Source of the DNA: Microcoleus sp036705565
GTDB lineage: Bacteria; Cyanobacteriota; Cyanobacteriia; Cyanobacteriales; Microcoleaceae
Assembly: GCA_036705565.1 (NCBI GenBank)
Contig: JAUBUY010000019.1
DNA: 64,000 nucleotides
Strand: one strand, 5' to 3'
The notes below the pieces were generated by a model. That model saw only the letters and a program-made list of their open reading frames with translations. It made no database searches and was not told the origin of the DNA. Position numbers and translations under genes: made by a program. Position 1 is the first letter of the stretch. Each line of letters starts with the position of its first letter. Positions 53,205 to 61,905 of this stretch are shown here, in pieces.

Positions 53205-53279
53205 GAAACCGGGTTTGATGGACGAAAATACTGCATCAAAACCTTTAAAACCTTTAATTCCCGTAAAAAACCCGGTTTC
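53205..53279. repeat. Inverted repeat GAAACCGGGTTT ... AAACCCGGTTTC
   Basis: Twelve-base arms facing each other 51 bp apart. The rest of 52955-53474 shows only short non-credible frames and the shared upstream region of cysA and gltD. Confidence 0.6.
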
Positions 53280-53474
53280 TTTGCTGTCGATATATCTATA
53301 TTTTACCGCTGCCGACAATTCCCCGACTCCCGGCGATATTAAAGATTTCATGTACAAATTGCTCAATCTGAGGTGCGATCGCACACAATTTAGATCACAA
53401 TAGTTAATTCAGAAGCCCGCCAGCTTCACCTTTGAGAAACGGACAGAATAGTAAATTCTAACCAGAACACCACT

Positions 53475-54959
53475 ATGGGAAAACCAACAGGCTTTATCGA
53501 ATTCTTGCGCGAATTGCCCTCCGAACTCTCACCAGTCGAGAGAGTCCACAACTGGGACGAATTTCACCTGCCGATGGAAGAGGACAAACTCCGCACCCAA
53601 GGCGCGCGCTGCATGGATTGCGGCATTCCGTTTTGCCACACGGGGACAATTATCAGCGGCATGGCAAGCGGCTGCCCGATTAACAACCTCATCCCCGAAT
53701 GGAACGACCTAGTATATCGCGGACTCTGGAAAGAAGCCCTAGACAGACTCCACAAAACGAATAACTTCCCCGAATTCACCGGCCGCGTCTGTCCCGCCCC
53801 CTGCGAAGGCGCTTGCGTACTCGGCATCAACAACCCGCCAGTCACGATTAAAAACATCGAAGCCTCGATTATCGATAAAGGCTGGGATGAAGGCTGGATT
53901 GCCGCCGAACCACCCGCCAAACGCACCGGCAAAAAAATCGCCGTCATCGGTTCCGGGCCCGCCGGTTTGTCCGCCGCCGCGCAACTAAATAAAGCCGGTC
54001 ATTGGGTAACAGTATACGAAAGAGCCGATCGACCAGGCGGCCTGCTAATGTATGGCATCCCCAACATGAAGCTAGACAAAGAACAAGTCGTAATGCGCCG
54101 CCTGAAAGTCCTCGAAGACGAAGGCGTGACATTCGTCTGCAACACCGAAGTCGGCAAAGACTTACCAGCAGAACAACTGCTAAAAGAATACGACTCCGTT
54201 GTGCTCTGTACCGGCGCGACAAAACCCCGCGACTTGGGCATCCCCGGCCGGGAATTAAAAGGCATCCACTTCGCAATGGACTTCCTGACTGCGAACACCA
54301 AAGCAGTTCTCGACAAGAGCACCAACGGCAACTTCATCTCCGCCGAAGGCAAAGATATCGTGATCATCGGCGGTGGCGACACCGGCACCGACTGCGTGGG
54401 CACCTCCATCCGCCACGGCTGCAAAAGCCTCGTACAGCTAGAAATCCTGCCCAAACCGCCCTCGGAACGCGCGGCCAACAATCCCTGGCCTGAATGGCCA
54501 AAAGTCTACCGTCTCGACTACGGCCAAGAAGAAGCCGCAGCCAAATTCGGCGATGACCCCCGCGGCTATCTCACCACGGCGACAAAGTTCGAGGGCGACG
54601 AAAACGGCAATGTCAAAGCTGTGCACACCGTTGAGGTGGAGTGGGCGAAAAACGAGAAAGGGCAGTTTATTCCGAACCACATCCCCGGCACCGAAAAAGT
54701 GTTGCCGGCACAGCTTGTTTTGTTAGCGATGGGCTTCCTCGGCCCGGAACAGCCCTTGCTGGATGACTTGGGATTGGAACGTGACGCCCGCAGCAACGTG
54801 AAAGCCGAGCACGAAAAATATACAACCAGCATTCCGGGAGTTTTCGCGGCTGGTGATTGTCGCCGGGGACAAAGTTTGGTGGTTTGGGCGATTAACGAAG
54901 GGCGGGGCGTGGCCCGGGAGTGCGACCTTTATCTGATGGGGAGCACTGATTTGCCTTAG
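53475..54959 (+). CDS. gltD: Glutamate synthase small subunit (NADPH-GOGAT beta)
   Basis: A 494-residue flavoprotein that passes electrons from NAD(P)H to the large GltB subunit, which makes glutamate from glutamine and 2-oxoglutarate. N-terminal iron-sulfur cysteines are in GARCMDCGIPFCH and TGRVCPAPCEGACVLG. The FAD site is IAVIGSGPAGLSAAAQL near 155-171, the NAD(P)H site IVIIGGGDTGTDCVGTSIRHG near 297-317, and the C-terminal FAD motif GVFAAGDCRRGQSLVVWAI. Length and motifs are complete. gltB is not adjacent. GC content and codon use look higher than in neighbours (many GCC, CTC, AAC codons). Confidence 0.96.
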   Translation: MGKPTGFIEFLRELPSELSPVERVHNWDEFHLPMEEDKLRTQGARCMDCGIPFCHTGTIISGMASGCPINNLIPEWNDLVYRGLWKEALDRLHKTNNFPEFTGRVCPAPCEGACVLGINNPPVTIKNIEASIIDKGWDEGWIAAEPPAKRTGKKIAVIGSGPAGLSAAAQLNKAGHWVTVYERADRPGGLLMYGIPNMKLDKEQVVMRRLKVLEDEGVTFVCNTEVGKDLPAEQLLKEYDSVVLCTGATKPRDLGIPGRELKGIHFAMDFLTANTKAVLDKSTNGNFISAEGKDIVIIGGGDTGTDCVGTSIRHGCKSLVQLEILPKPPSERAANNPWPEWPKVYRLDYGQEEAAAKFGDDPRGYLTTATKFEGDENGNVKAVHTVEVEWAKNEKGQFIPNHIPGTEKVLPAQLVLLAMGFLGPEQPLLDDLGLERDARSNVKAEHEKYTTSIPGVFAAGDCRRGQSLVVWAINEGRGVARECDLYLMGSTDLP

Positions 54960-55141
54960 TTGGTAGGTGTGGGTCGATCGAGATTGTTTAATTTCCCATA
55001 ATTTACAGCTTATTCCATGTAGATGTAGATCGCGATCGACCGGGTTTCGAGCAACAGAATCAGTAATGAGGCGAGAACTGTAAAGAAACCCCGTGAGAGC
55101 GCGGTGTACTTCATAAACCTGGAATACGCTGTATTAAGCCC

Positions 55142-55299
55142 GTAGGGGCGGATTCGCCAAGATTTTGATTTAAAAACCCAAAATGTTGTAAACCCGCCCT
55201 TTGTACCTTGAAATAGGTAGATTGCGATTTACCGTTGGGTGGGGGCGGGTTTACGAAATTATGGATTTTAGGCAAATATTGTTGGTGAAACCCGCCCCT
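55142..55299. repeat. Two GGGGCGGGTTT-type palindromic repeats
   Basis: Units at about 55142-55200 and 55241-55299: GGGGCGG at one side, AAACCCGCCC at the other, with an AT-rich middle. They resemble the core of the 134-bp MITE and the unit at 58508-58566. The stretch 54960-55479 has no credible gene. Confidence 0.75.
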
Positions 55300-55479
55300 T
55301 GTATCTTAGGAATCAAAAATAAATAAGTTGATGAGTTATCGGTTATAAGGAAAAAATTTTAAGATTACAATCTTTACTCCTACAGAGATCAACTTACAAC
55401 TGATTTTTCTCTTTAACTATTCTAATTTACTTTTAAATCGATGTCTGATTCTAATTCACTTGAGTCAGAAATGAAAAAC

Positions 55480-55890
55480 GGTTCTTCCTTACTTGGTATG
55501 CTAAATCAATAGCTAAATCAGTCAAATAAATTGAGGTTAAAAATATGTGTCCCAATCTTGCAGAAAGGCATAAATTACAAGAAAATTTCCGACAAATATT
55601 TGAGTAAAAAAAACAAATTGGTTGAGGGCATTGTTGAGAATTGGTATCTGCCAGGAAAGAACTCAACAATATTTTCCAGATACTGTTAAGACTCTTACTA
55701 ATTGGTTTGACGAGATAATTGCTTACTTTGATAATAGGACAACAAGTGGTATTGTTGAAGGTATTAACAAAAAGCTTAAGTTAATAAAACGTTCTGCCTA
55801 TCGCTTTATAAATTTTGCAAGCTACAAAAATAGATGTTTGCTTACTTGGCATTTTAATTATTAGTTTGGCATACTAAGTAAAGAAGAACC
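55480..55890 (+). mobile_element. Deleted ISL3-family insertion sequence, 411 bp
   Basis: Left end GGTTCTTCCTTACTTGGTAT faces the inverted right end ending AGTAAAGAAGAACC at 55890, with few mismatches over about 28 bases. Only the last third of a transposase remains inside. No matching 8-bp target duplication is seen (flanks differ). Confidence 0.75.
55545..55864 (+). pseudogene. ISL3-family transposase, C-terminal remnant
   Basis: Frame one (from 55545) gives CPNLAERHKLQENFRQIFE before a stop; after a shift the second frame reads QYFPDTVKTLTNWFDEIIAY, then FDNRTTSGIVEGINKKLKLI, KRSAYRFINFASYKNRCLL. The YF-x-R-T-x-G-x-VEGIN block is the end of the ISL3 DDE domain with its catalytic Glu. At least 70 percent of a normal transposase is missing and a frameshift splits the rest. 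Confidence 0.85.
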
Positions 55891-56089
55891 GGAATTATTT
55901 ATAATGAAATAGCCGTGATTATTGTTGGGTAGACAAAGCGTTTTATCAGGTTTAATAGCAGGTGTTTTCTTATTGTGGATTCAAAAAATTACCTAATTAA
56001 TTTTATAAATTTTTGATAAATTTAATTTTAATATATTAAAATATCAAAAAAATTTGGGCTATTAAACTACTAAAATAAGATAATTTACT

Positions 56090-56130
56090 TGCTAATCGCT
56101 AATCGCCCCAAAGCAATTAGCAATTAGCAA
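56090..56130. repeat. Heptamer palindrome TTGCTAATCGCTAATCGC / GCAATTAGCAATTAGCAA
   Basis: Two short heptamer runs in inverse orientation form a hairpin 14 bp after the DUF4079 gene stop; it may serve as its terminator. Confidence 0.65.
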
Positions 56131-56144
56131 TTTTACTCAAATTA

Positions 56145-56639
56145 TCACATTTTGCTGATAATTCTTTGCAGGATTTCTACGCCTGATACCGCTTGCCAGC
56201 CAAACAGCCCCAAGAGCACAATATTCAGAAAGATGTGAGTGTTTCTGGCCAAATCATTGCCTTTTTGCATCAAAGGAGTCAGCGATGCTGCGATCGCAAT
56301 TATTGCCGTCATTCCCAACCCTGCTAGCAAGTGCGGGCCGACAAATAGTTTGCCGTTGTTGATGTAGGTGACGGCCATTCCGCCGACTGCACCCGTTACC
56401 ATCAAGGCTAGCAGCAAAGAACCCATCTGGTGATGCTTGATGTTGAATTTACCCTTAATTAACTCTTTTTTGACTTCGCCTTCCGCACTTCTGGTACGGC
56501 GGATTTGCAAGCCGAGATACAAAGCATAAAATGAGATGGCCAGCAGTACCCACATTAAAACTGGGTGGAAGAATTGGCTCCAAACTTTCACTGACTGAGG
56601 AATTTCGAGATTCATGGTGTTCTGAGGATTAGCAAACAT
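56145..56639 (-). CDS. DUF4079 membrane protein
   Basis: A 164-residue protein with four hydrophobic segments (FHPVLMWVLLAISFYALYLG, MGSLLLALMVTGAVGGMAV, GLGMTAIIAIAASLTPLM, IFLNIVLLGLFGWQAVSGV). The first His (FHP), KHHQMGSLLL, GPHLLAGLG and RNTHIFLN give four histidines at helix ends, a cytochrome b561-like pattern that could bind heme. The family is found in cyanobacteria and plastids, with no settled role. The ATG at 56639 may be replaced by one seven codons later (MNLEIPQSV). Single gene, divergent from the ankyrin gene. Confidence 0.85.
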   Translation of the reverse strand: MFANPQNTMNLEIPQSVKVWSQFFHPVLMWVLLAISFYALYLGLQIRRTRSAEGEVKKELIKGKFNIKHHQMGSLLLALMVTGAVGGMAVTYINNGKLFVGPHLLAGLGMTAIIAIAASLTPLMQKGNDLARNTHIFLNIVLLGLFGWQAVSGVEILQRIISKM

Positions 56640-56711
56640 ACTTCATAAAACTTAGCATACCAGTCAGGCCGTCTCGTGCGACGGTAAAAATATACGGTAT
56701 GAGAGACTATT

Positions 56712-58193
56712 ATGGCTGCCACTAAACAAGACGCTGTATTGATTCAAGCCGCCAAGACTGGCAACATTATTCACGTCCAAGCTTTACTCGCTAAGGGTGT
56801 TAACGCTAACGCCAAAGACTCTGAGGGGACGACGGCTTTGATGTTTGCTGCCCAAAAGGGCTATACAGAAATCGTGCGTAGTTTACTAAACAATGACGCT
56901 AATGTCAACCAGGTGAGCAGGCGTTTTGGGCTAACGGCTTTGATGCTGGCGGCGGCTCACAAACAGGCTGACTCTGTGCGACTGTTGCTGGCGGCGGGTG
57001 CTGATGTTAATGCTAAAAATGATGATGGAAGTACGGCTTTGATGGCGGCTTCTCTCAAAGGAGATATCAATGTTGTGCGGATGTTACTTGATGCTAATGC
57101 TGATGTAAATGTCCGAGATAAAGATGGAGATTCTGCTCTGAAAATAGCTGCTTTATCGGGTCACGAAGCTGTTGTCAAAGCTTTGGTGGATGCGGGTGCG
57201 GTTGCTGAGAATTCTATGCTGTTTTTAGCTGTCCGTCAAGGTAGCGCTGAAATTGTGCGAATTTTGCTCAAGTGTGGGGCGGATGCTAATGTTAAAAATC
57301 TAGAGAGCAAAACTGCTTTGATGCTGGCTGCGACGGCGGGAAATTTGGCTGTTGTCGAGGCGCTGTTGGCTGCTGGTGCTGATGTCGAAATTCCCGACAA
57401 AAACGGAGAAACTGCTTTAACTTTGGCTGCGGATTCTGGCAATACTGATGTGGTGCAAACTTTGCTTGGTGCGGGTGCTAATGCGAATGTAAAAAATGGA
57501 GATGGGGGCACGGCTTTGATGGCTGCTGCTGCTGGGGGAAATGCGCCGATCGCCCATATCTTACTCGATGCTGGCGCGGATATCAACGCTAAGGATAAAG
57601 ATGATGAAACTGCTTTGAATTTTGCGGTGGTTGAAGGCTGCGAAGATGTGGTGGAATTGCTCTTAAACCGAGGTGCTAGTGTCGGTGCTAGAAATAGGTT
57701 GGGCGATACGCCTTTACTGGTGGCGGCTGTTCACGGCCACAGTGCGATCGTATCGGCTTTGCTGCAAAAAGTAAACTCAAATCGGGATGAGTTTCTGAAT
57801 GCGAAAAACTTTGGGGAGACGGCTTTGACGCTGGCTGCTTTTCACGGACATACCGAGACTGTGAAGGCTTTGCTTGAGGGCGGTGCTGATCCCAATGTCC
57901 CGGCGGATTTGGGGAAAACGGCTTTAATGAAGGCGTGCGATCGCGGTTATATGGCGATCGTCCAATTATTAGTCGAAAAAGGTGCCGATGTCAACGTGCT
58001 GGATGATTCGGGCGCAACTGCTTTAATGTGGGCCGCACATCGGGGTTATCCTGATGCAGTAAAGATTTTAATTGATGCTGGTTCAGAACTAAACCACAAA
58101 AATCCGGGAAATTATACAGCTTTAATGCTGGCTGAGTTTAAGGGTTATTCCAGTGTGGTAAAATTGCTCAAAAGTGCTGGAGCACTGGAGTAA
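56712..58193 (+). CDS. Ankyrin-repeat protein
   Basis: A 493-residue protein made almost wholly of about fourteen 33-residue ankyrin repeats, each with (T)ALM-AA--G---IV--LL-AGADVNAK. One repeat (VSALLQKVNSNRDEFLNAKNF) carries a short insertion and one (GAVAENSMLFLAV) is shortened. No signal peptide, membrane segment or enzymatic domain is visible, so it should be a cytosolic protein-binding scaffold. Repeats are diverged at DNA level, so recent expansion is unlikely. It stands alone. Confidence 0.95.
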   Translation: MAATKQDAVLIQAAKTGNIIHVQALLAKGVNANAKDSEGTTALMFAAQKGYTEIVRSLLNNDANVNQVSRRFGLTALMLAAAHKQADSVRLLLAAGADVNAKNDDGSTALMAASLKGDINVVRMLLDANADVNVRDKDGDSALKIAALSGHEAVVKALVDAGAVAENSMLFLAVRQGSAEIVRILLKCGADANVKNLESKTALMLAATAGNLAVVEALLAAGADVEIPDKNGETALTLAADSGNTDVVQTLLGAGANANVKNGDGGTALMAAAAGGNAPIAHILLDAGADINAKDKDDETALNFAVVEGCEDVVELLLNRGASVGARNRLGDTPLLVAAVHGHSAIVSALLQKVNSNRDEFLNAKNFGETALTLAAFHGHTETVKALLEGGADPNVPADLGKTALMKACDRGYMAIVQLLVEKGADVNVLDDSGATALMWAAHRGYPDAVKILIDAGSELNHKNPGNYTALMLAEFKGYSSVVKLLKSAGALE

Positions 58194-58222
58194 GAATGAA
58201 ATAGTTTTGAGTAAGATAATTC

Positions 58223-58436
58223 TGTCATTCTGAGGGTAGGCTTTGGGAAGTGAAGAATCTCCTACCAAATTCATAAAATAGCGCTACATATCTACCCCCC
58301 CAACCCCCCCTTATTAAGGGGGGGAGTAAAACTTTCTATGTAGCATAACTTTATGAAATTGGTATCAGATATCGGGACTTACCCATTGTAATGGTGTGGC
58401 AATAATTTGAGATTCTTCGCTTCACTCAGAATGACA
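58223..58436. repeat. Nested palindromic element, 214 bp
   Basis: Outer arms: TGTCATTCTGAG... with GAAGTGAAGAATCTC at the left, inverted GAGATTCTTCGCTTCACTCA...TGACA at the right. Inner arms (58263-58364): TACCAAATTCATAAA ... TTTATGAAATTGGTA, with GCTACATA/TATGTAGC. Centre: CCCCCCCTTATTAAGGGGGG. It looks like one palindrome inserted into another. Confidence 0.85.
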
Positions 58437-58507
58437 TAATTAGGTGATTAGTGCGTCCCGGACAATGAATTATATCATGTCCGATCGATTAACCATAATA
58501 TCCCGGT

Positions 58508-58566
58508 CGGGGCGGGTTTTTGAGATTGTCAATTATTGGCGATTATGGTTGGTGGAACCCGCCCCT
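58508..58566. repeat. GGGGCGGGTTT-type palindrome
   Basis: GGGGCGGGTTTTTGAG faces GGTGGAACCCGCCCC. Same family as 55142-55299. It lies after the 2OG-oxygenase gene. Confidence 0.75.
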
Positions 58567-58605
58567 ACAAAAATCGCGGTAGCTCGACCCGACATGATAT
58601 TAACC

Positions 58606-59568
58606 TCAATTTGCTTTACGTACCCAGCCGTTAATAGTAAATCGGCTATCAGCAAAAGCTTTTGAGGGACAGCTAACTCGCAAAACTTCGTGCATATAGC
58701 GACTCAGAAAAAATACTATGCTGTTATTGCGAGGTTCAACAGTTCTGAATGTCTTGTCTGCAACATAAAAATTGTTCTCAATTTTGCTGTCGTAAATTTG
58801 CAATTCGCCACCTGAAAAAGCTTTGGGTTCTCGATAGAAATAGTAAACGTAAGTGAAAAACCGGGTGGCGGTATCTGGAGAGCCGCTGTCGTTGTGAAGC
58901 TTATAAAAGTTGTTGTCATTGTGCATGGTTAACTGAGCTTCTATTTCACCAAGCGGAAATGAGGGAATATTTAATTTTTGCAGCACGTCGGGGAGAATTG
59001 CTTTGATGCGATTAACCATCAGTTCGGAAAATTCGGGGAACGAGTGGAGTACCATCGAACGGCGGTAGTCTTCGGCATTAGTTGAGGTGCTGGTTGTCAC
59101 AAATTCTGATTCTTTTGCTAAGACATATTTAAGGAGTTTGTTTTTTTCGGCAGGGGTCAAAAAGTTGTCTATTTGGGCGTAGCGAGATATTAAGTCGTCA
59201 TTTACAGGCGGCGCAGGGGCGGGAATTTCGGCGGGAATTTCGGCGGGAATTTCTACAGGAGTTGCAGGCTGCTGCGGTTGCAGTTGCTGCAAGTAAATTG
59301 GGGGTTCTGTGACTAATCCGACTAGGTGTTCGCCGGGAAAAGAAAGGGCGGAACGCCCGTCGTCTATGGGGATTTGAAATAAGGGCGAAAAACCCAGTGT
59401 TTGTTGGGTGCGATCGACTAATGTTTTGATCAGGCTGTGCAATAATGGTGTATCAGATTTGAGGGTGACGGTGCATTGATGTCCCCCGGTGAGCAGGATT
59501 TTGACTTTTATGTCTTGGGGTTTAATTTGCGGTTGAATTGTGCTAGTCATAATTTTTGAAGGACGCAA
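58606..59568 (-). CDS. 2OG-Fe(II) oxygenase
   Basis: Up to 320 residues. The last 190 form a prolyl-4-hydroxylase-type double-stranded beta helix: iron ligands in NNFYKLHNDSGSPD (HxD) and FFLSRYMHEVLRV (distal His), 2-oxoglutarate Arg in DSRFTINGWVRK, and AFSGGELQIYD between. The first 100 residues (VKILLTGGHQCTVTLKSD) form an extra beta-rich domain, joined by a Pro/Ala-Glu repeat linker (PAEIPAEIPAEIPAPAPP). Substrate unknown. ATG at 59550 (MTSTIQPQIK) may be the true start rather than 59568. Confidence 0.88.
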   Translation of the reverse strand: MRPSKIMTSTIQPQIKPQDIKVKILLTGGHQCTVTLKSDTPLLHSLIKTLVDRTQQTLGFSPLFQIPIDDGRSALSFPGEHLVGLVTEPPIYLQQLQPQQPATPVEIPAEIPAEIPAPAPPVNDDLISRYAQIDNFLTPAEKNKLLKYVLAKESEFVTTSTSTNAEDYRRSMVLHSFPEFSELMVNRIKAILPDVLQKLNIPSFPLGEIEAQLTMHNDNNFYKLHNDSGSPDTATRFFTYVYYFYREPKAFSGGELQIYDSKIENNFYVADKTFRTVEPRNNSIVFFLSRYMHEVLRVSCPSKAFADSRFTINGWVRKAN

Positions 59569-59618
59569 CTGGGAATTTGGTACGACATAACAGTGTTGAT
59601 TGGTGTCATAGCCTTCCC

Positions 59619-59768
59619 GATCCCCCCTAACCCCCCTTAAAAAGGGGGGGACAAGAGTGTAAAAGTTCCCCTTGTTAAGGGGGAGACAAGAGTGTCAAAG
59701 TCTCCCGTCTTAAGACGGGAAAGGATTCTTCTCAAAGTCCCCCTTCTTAAGGGGGATTTAGGGGGATC
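59619..59768. repeat. Nested palindrome cluster of C/G runs, 150 bp
   Basis: Outer arms GATCCCCCCTAACCCCCCTT and its inverse (TTAAGGGGGATTTAGGGGGATC, ending at 59768). Inside are CCCCTTGTTAAGGGG and CCCGTCTTAAGACGGG hairpins. It lies between purH and the oxygenase gene. Confidence 0.85.
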
Positions 59769-59883
59769 GAGACTTAGAGTAAAACCAGAGATACAAATAA
59801 TTTCCGACTTAAGTTAAGACCAATAAACACTATTGTATCCCTACAATATGGCACACAATTGAAAATTGCTTTAGGTCTTATTC

Positions 59884-61431
59884 CTAATGCAAGAAGTGGC
59901 GGATATCAGTGAAAACCATTGTGATTCCGAGTTGGTTGGCGGCTTCAATGGAATCTCGATCGCGCATACTTCCTCCCGGTTGGACGATCGCAATTATGCC
60001 CGCCTCAGCCGCCGTTTTTACGGAATCGTCGAAGGGGAAGAAACCGTCGCTAGCCAAAATCGCTCCTTTGCTCTTTTCTCCTGCTTGTTCCAATGCTAGT
60101 TTAACCGAACCCACGCGATTCATTTGTCCGGCGCCGACACCGATTGTAGTGCGATCGCGCGTCACAACGATCGCATTAGATTTGACGTGTTTCGCTACTT
60201 TCCAAGCAAACAGCAATTCTTCCAACTCTCCCGCCGTCGGCTGTTTCTCAGTAACAACCCGCCATTTGCTAGTTTCTTCTACTATATTATCTGAGTCTTG
60301 CACCAGCAAACCGCCTGCAATAACTTTAACAGTTTGTGGCGGCCCTTGAGTCAAATCTGGCAAAATTAATACTCGAACTTTCGCCTTTTTTTTGATAATT
60401 TCTTCTGCTTCTGGCTCGCACCCCGGCGCGACAATACATTCTAAAAATGTTTGAGTTAACGCCGTTGCGGTAGCAGCATCAATCGGGCGATTGAGGGCGA
60501 CAATTCCGCCGAAAGCTGAGACTGAATCGGTGTCGAAGGCTTTTTGATAAGCTTCAGAAATAGTTGTTCCCAAGGCTGTACCGCAAGGATTTGTGTGCTT
60601 CAGAATAGCGGCGGCAGGTGTGTCGGGGAATTCTACGATTAGCCGCCTTGCTGCTTCTAAATCTACTAAATTATTGTAGCTTAATTCTTTGCCTTGCAGG
60701 ATGGTGCTAGTCGTCCAGCCTGTCGGTGTAGTTCCGCTTTGATACCAGGTGGCGGCTTGATGGGGATTTTCGCCGTAGCGGAGAGTTTGCAACTCTTTTC
60801 CTGATAAATTAAACTCGTCTGGTAGCGAAGATTTTTCAGCGGATTGGCTGCTGCTGAGATAAGTTGCGATCGCGCGATCGTAGTTGGCTGTATGTTTAAA
60901 GGTTTCTAGAGCGCATTTTTGCCGAAACTCTAAGGATGCTTCGCCACCATTTTCCCGCAGTTCTTTTAAATAAGTATTGTACTGTTCTGGGTCGCACAAA
61001 ACTGTCAAATGAGCATGGTTTTTGGCGGAAGCTCTCAACATTGCCGGCCCGCCGATATCTATCTGCTCAATTGCGTCTGCTAGAGTAACTCCTGGTTTAG
61101 AAATTGTCTCTTCAAAGGGATACAGATTGACTACAACTAGATCGATCGCCCGAATTTGATTTGCGGTTAAATCTGCGAGGTCTTCCGGTACGTCGCGGCG
61201 TGCTAAAATGCCACCGTGGATTCGTGGGTGAAGTGTTTTGACTCGCCCTCCCAAAATTTCGGGGGAACCAGTATATTCTGCAACTTTGGTGACTGGGATG
61301 CCTGCTTCTTTGAGAGCCGTTGCTGTCCCGCCACTACTAATTATGTCAAATTCAAATTCTTCTACTAGACTGCGCGCTAAGTCGATTAGTCCGGTTTTAT
61401 TGGATGTGCTCAGAAGTGCTAGACGTGCCAT
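59884..61431 (-). CDS. purH: Bifunctional AICAR transformylase / IMP cyclohydrolase
   Basis: A 515-residue enzyme for the last two steps of IMP synthesis. The N-terminal IMP cyclohydrolase part (1-145) has LLSTSNKTGLIDLARSL, SSGGTATALKEAGI and HPRIHGGILARR. The transformylase part (about 190-515) has LRYGENPHQAA, ILKHTNPCGTAL (catalytic Lys-His), FGGIVALNRPID, SNAIVVTRD and ASDGFFPFDDSV. The length is normal for bacteria and all motifs are intact. Single gene in this window. Confidence 0.97.
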   Translation of the reverse strand: MARLALLSTSNKTGLIDLARSLVEEFEFDIISSGGTATALKEAGIPVTKVAEYTGSPEILGGRVKTLHPRIHGGILARRDVPEDLADLTANQIRAIDLVVVNLYPFEETISKPGVTLADAIEQIDIGGPAMLRASAKNHAHLTVLCDPEQYNTYLKELRENGGEASLEFRQKCALETFKHTANYDRAIATYLSSSQSAEKSSLPDEFNLSGKELQTLRYGENPHQAATWYQSGTTPTGWTTSTILQGKELSYNNLVDLEAARRLIVEFPDTPAAAILKHTNPCGTALGTTISEAYQKAFDTDSVSAFGGIVALNRPIDAATATALTQTFLECIVAPGCEPEAEEIIKKKAKVRVLILPDLTQGPPQTVKVIAGGLLVQDSDNIVEETSKWRVVTEKQPTAGELEELLFAWKVAKHVKSNAIVVTRDRTTIGVGAGQMNRVGSVKLALEQAGEKSKGAILASDGFFPFDDSVKTAAEAGIIAIVQPGGSMRDRDSIEAANQLGITMVFTDIRHFLH

Positions 61432-61905
61432 TGGTTTGAAGTTGCGATCGCAAAAATAGATAGGTTATATTCTATACCAAATCGGCCCGCAGGGAGATGA
61501 TTTGGTCATGGCTAATTATGATTATTTTTAATAATCAAAGATGAGTTCGCTTATTTGTGACCATATTTTTTGTCAAATTTATATAATATTTTATACTGAC
61601 CAGTGGTTTCTAGATATCTAGAACTTGCGCGTGGAACTGATTATTTTGTGAGTGCGAGGGGGATTGAAGCCATATCCAGCTTCCACAGTTCGTGTCGCTA
61701 CGTAAGTGTCAATGTTGTTGAAATTACTTAATAAAACTTAATAGATAATTATAGGGCGATCGCTCTTGAATTTTAACGATGTTTTATGATGAATTCTAAA
61801 AGTAATGTGCTAGCATCGGGTGTAAATTGCTCTCTCCCTAAATTTCCCGAAAAATAGGGCGATCGCCACACATTAATCTAAACAATAATTTGGTAGGGTT
61901 AACAT
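61432..61905. other. Intergenic region before the PAS kinase
   Basis: The 474-bp space between divergent purH and the kinase has two HIP1-like GGCGATCGC sites (61757, 61859) and no credible gene or strong hairpin. Confidence 0.45.

Noticed and set aside
53564..54832. Several 80-163-residue frames overlapping gltD
   Set aside because: Shadows in a GC-rich coding region; gltD is fully conserved and explains the sequence.
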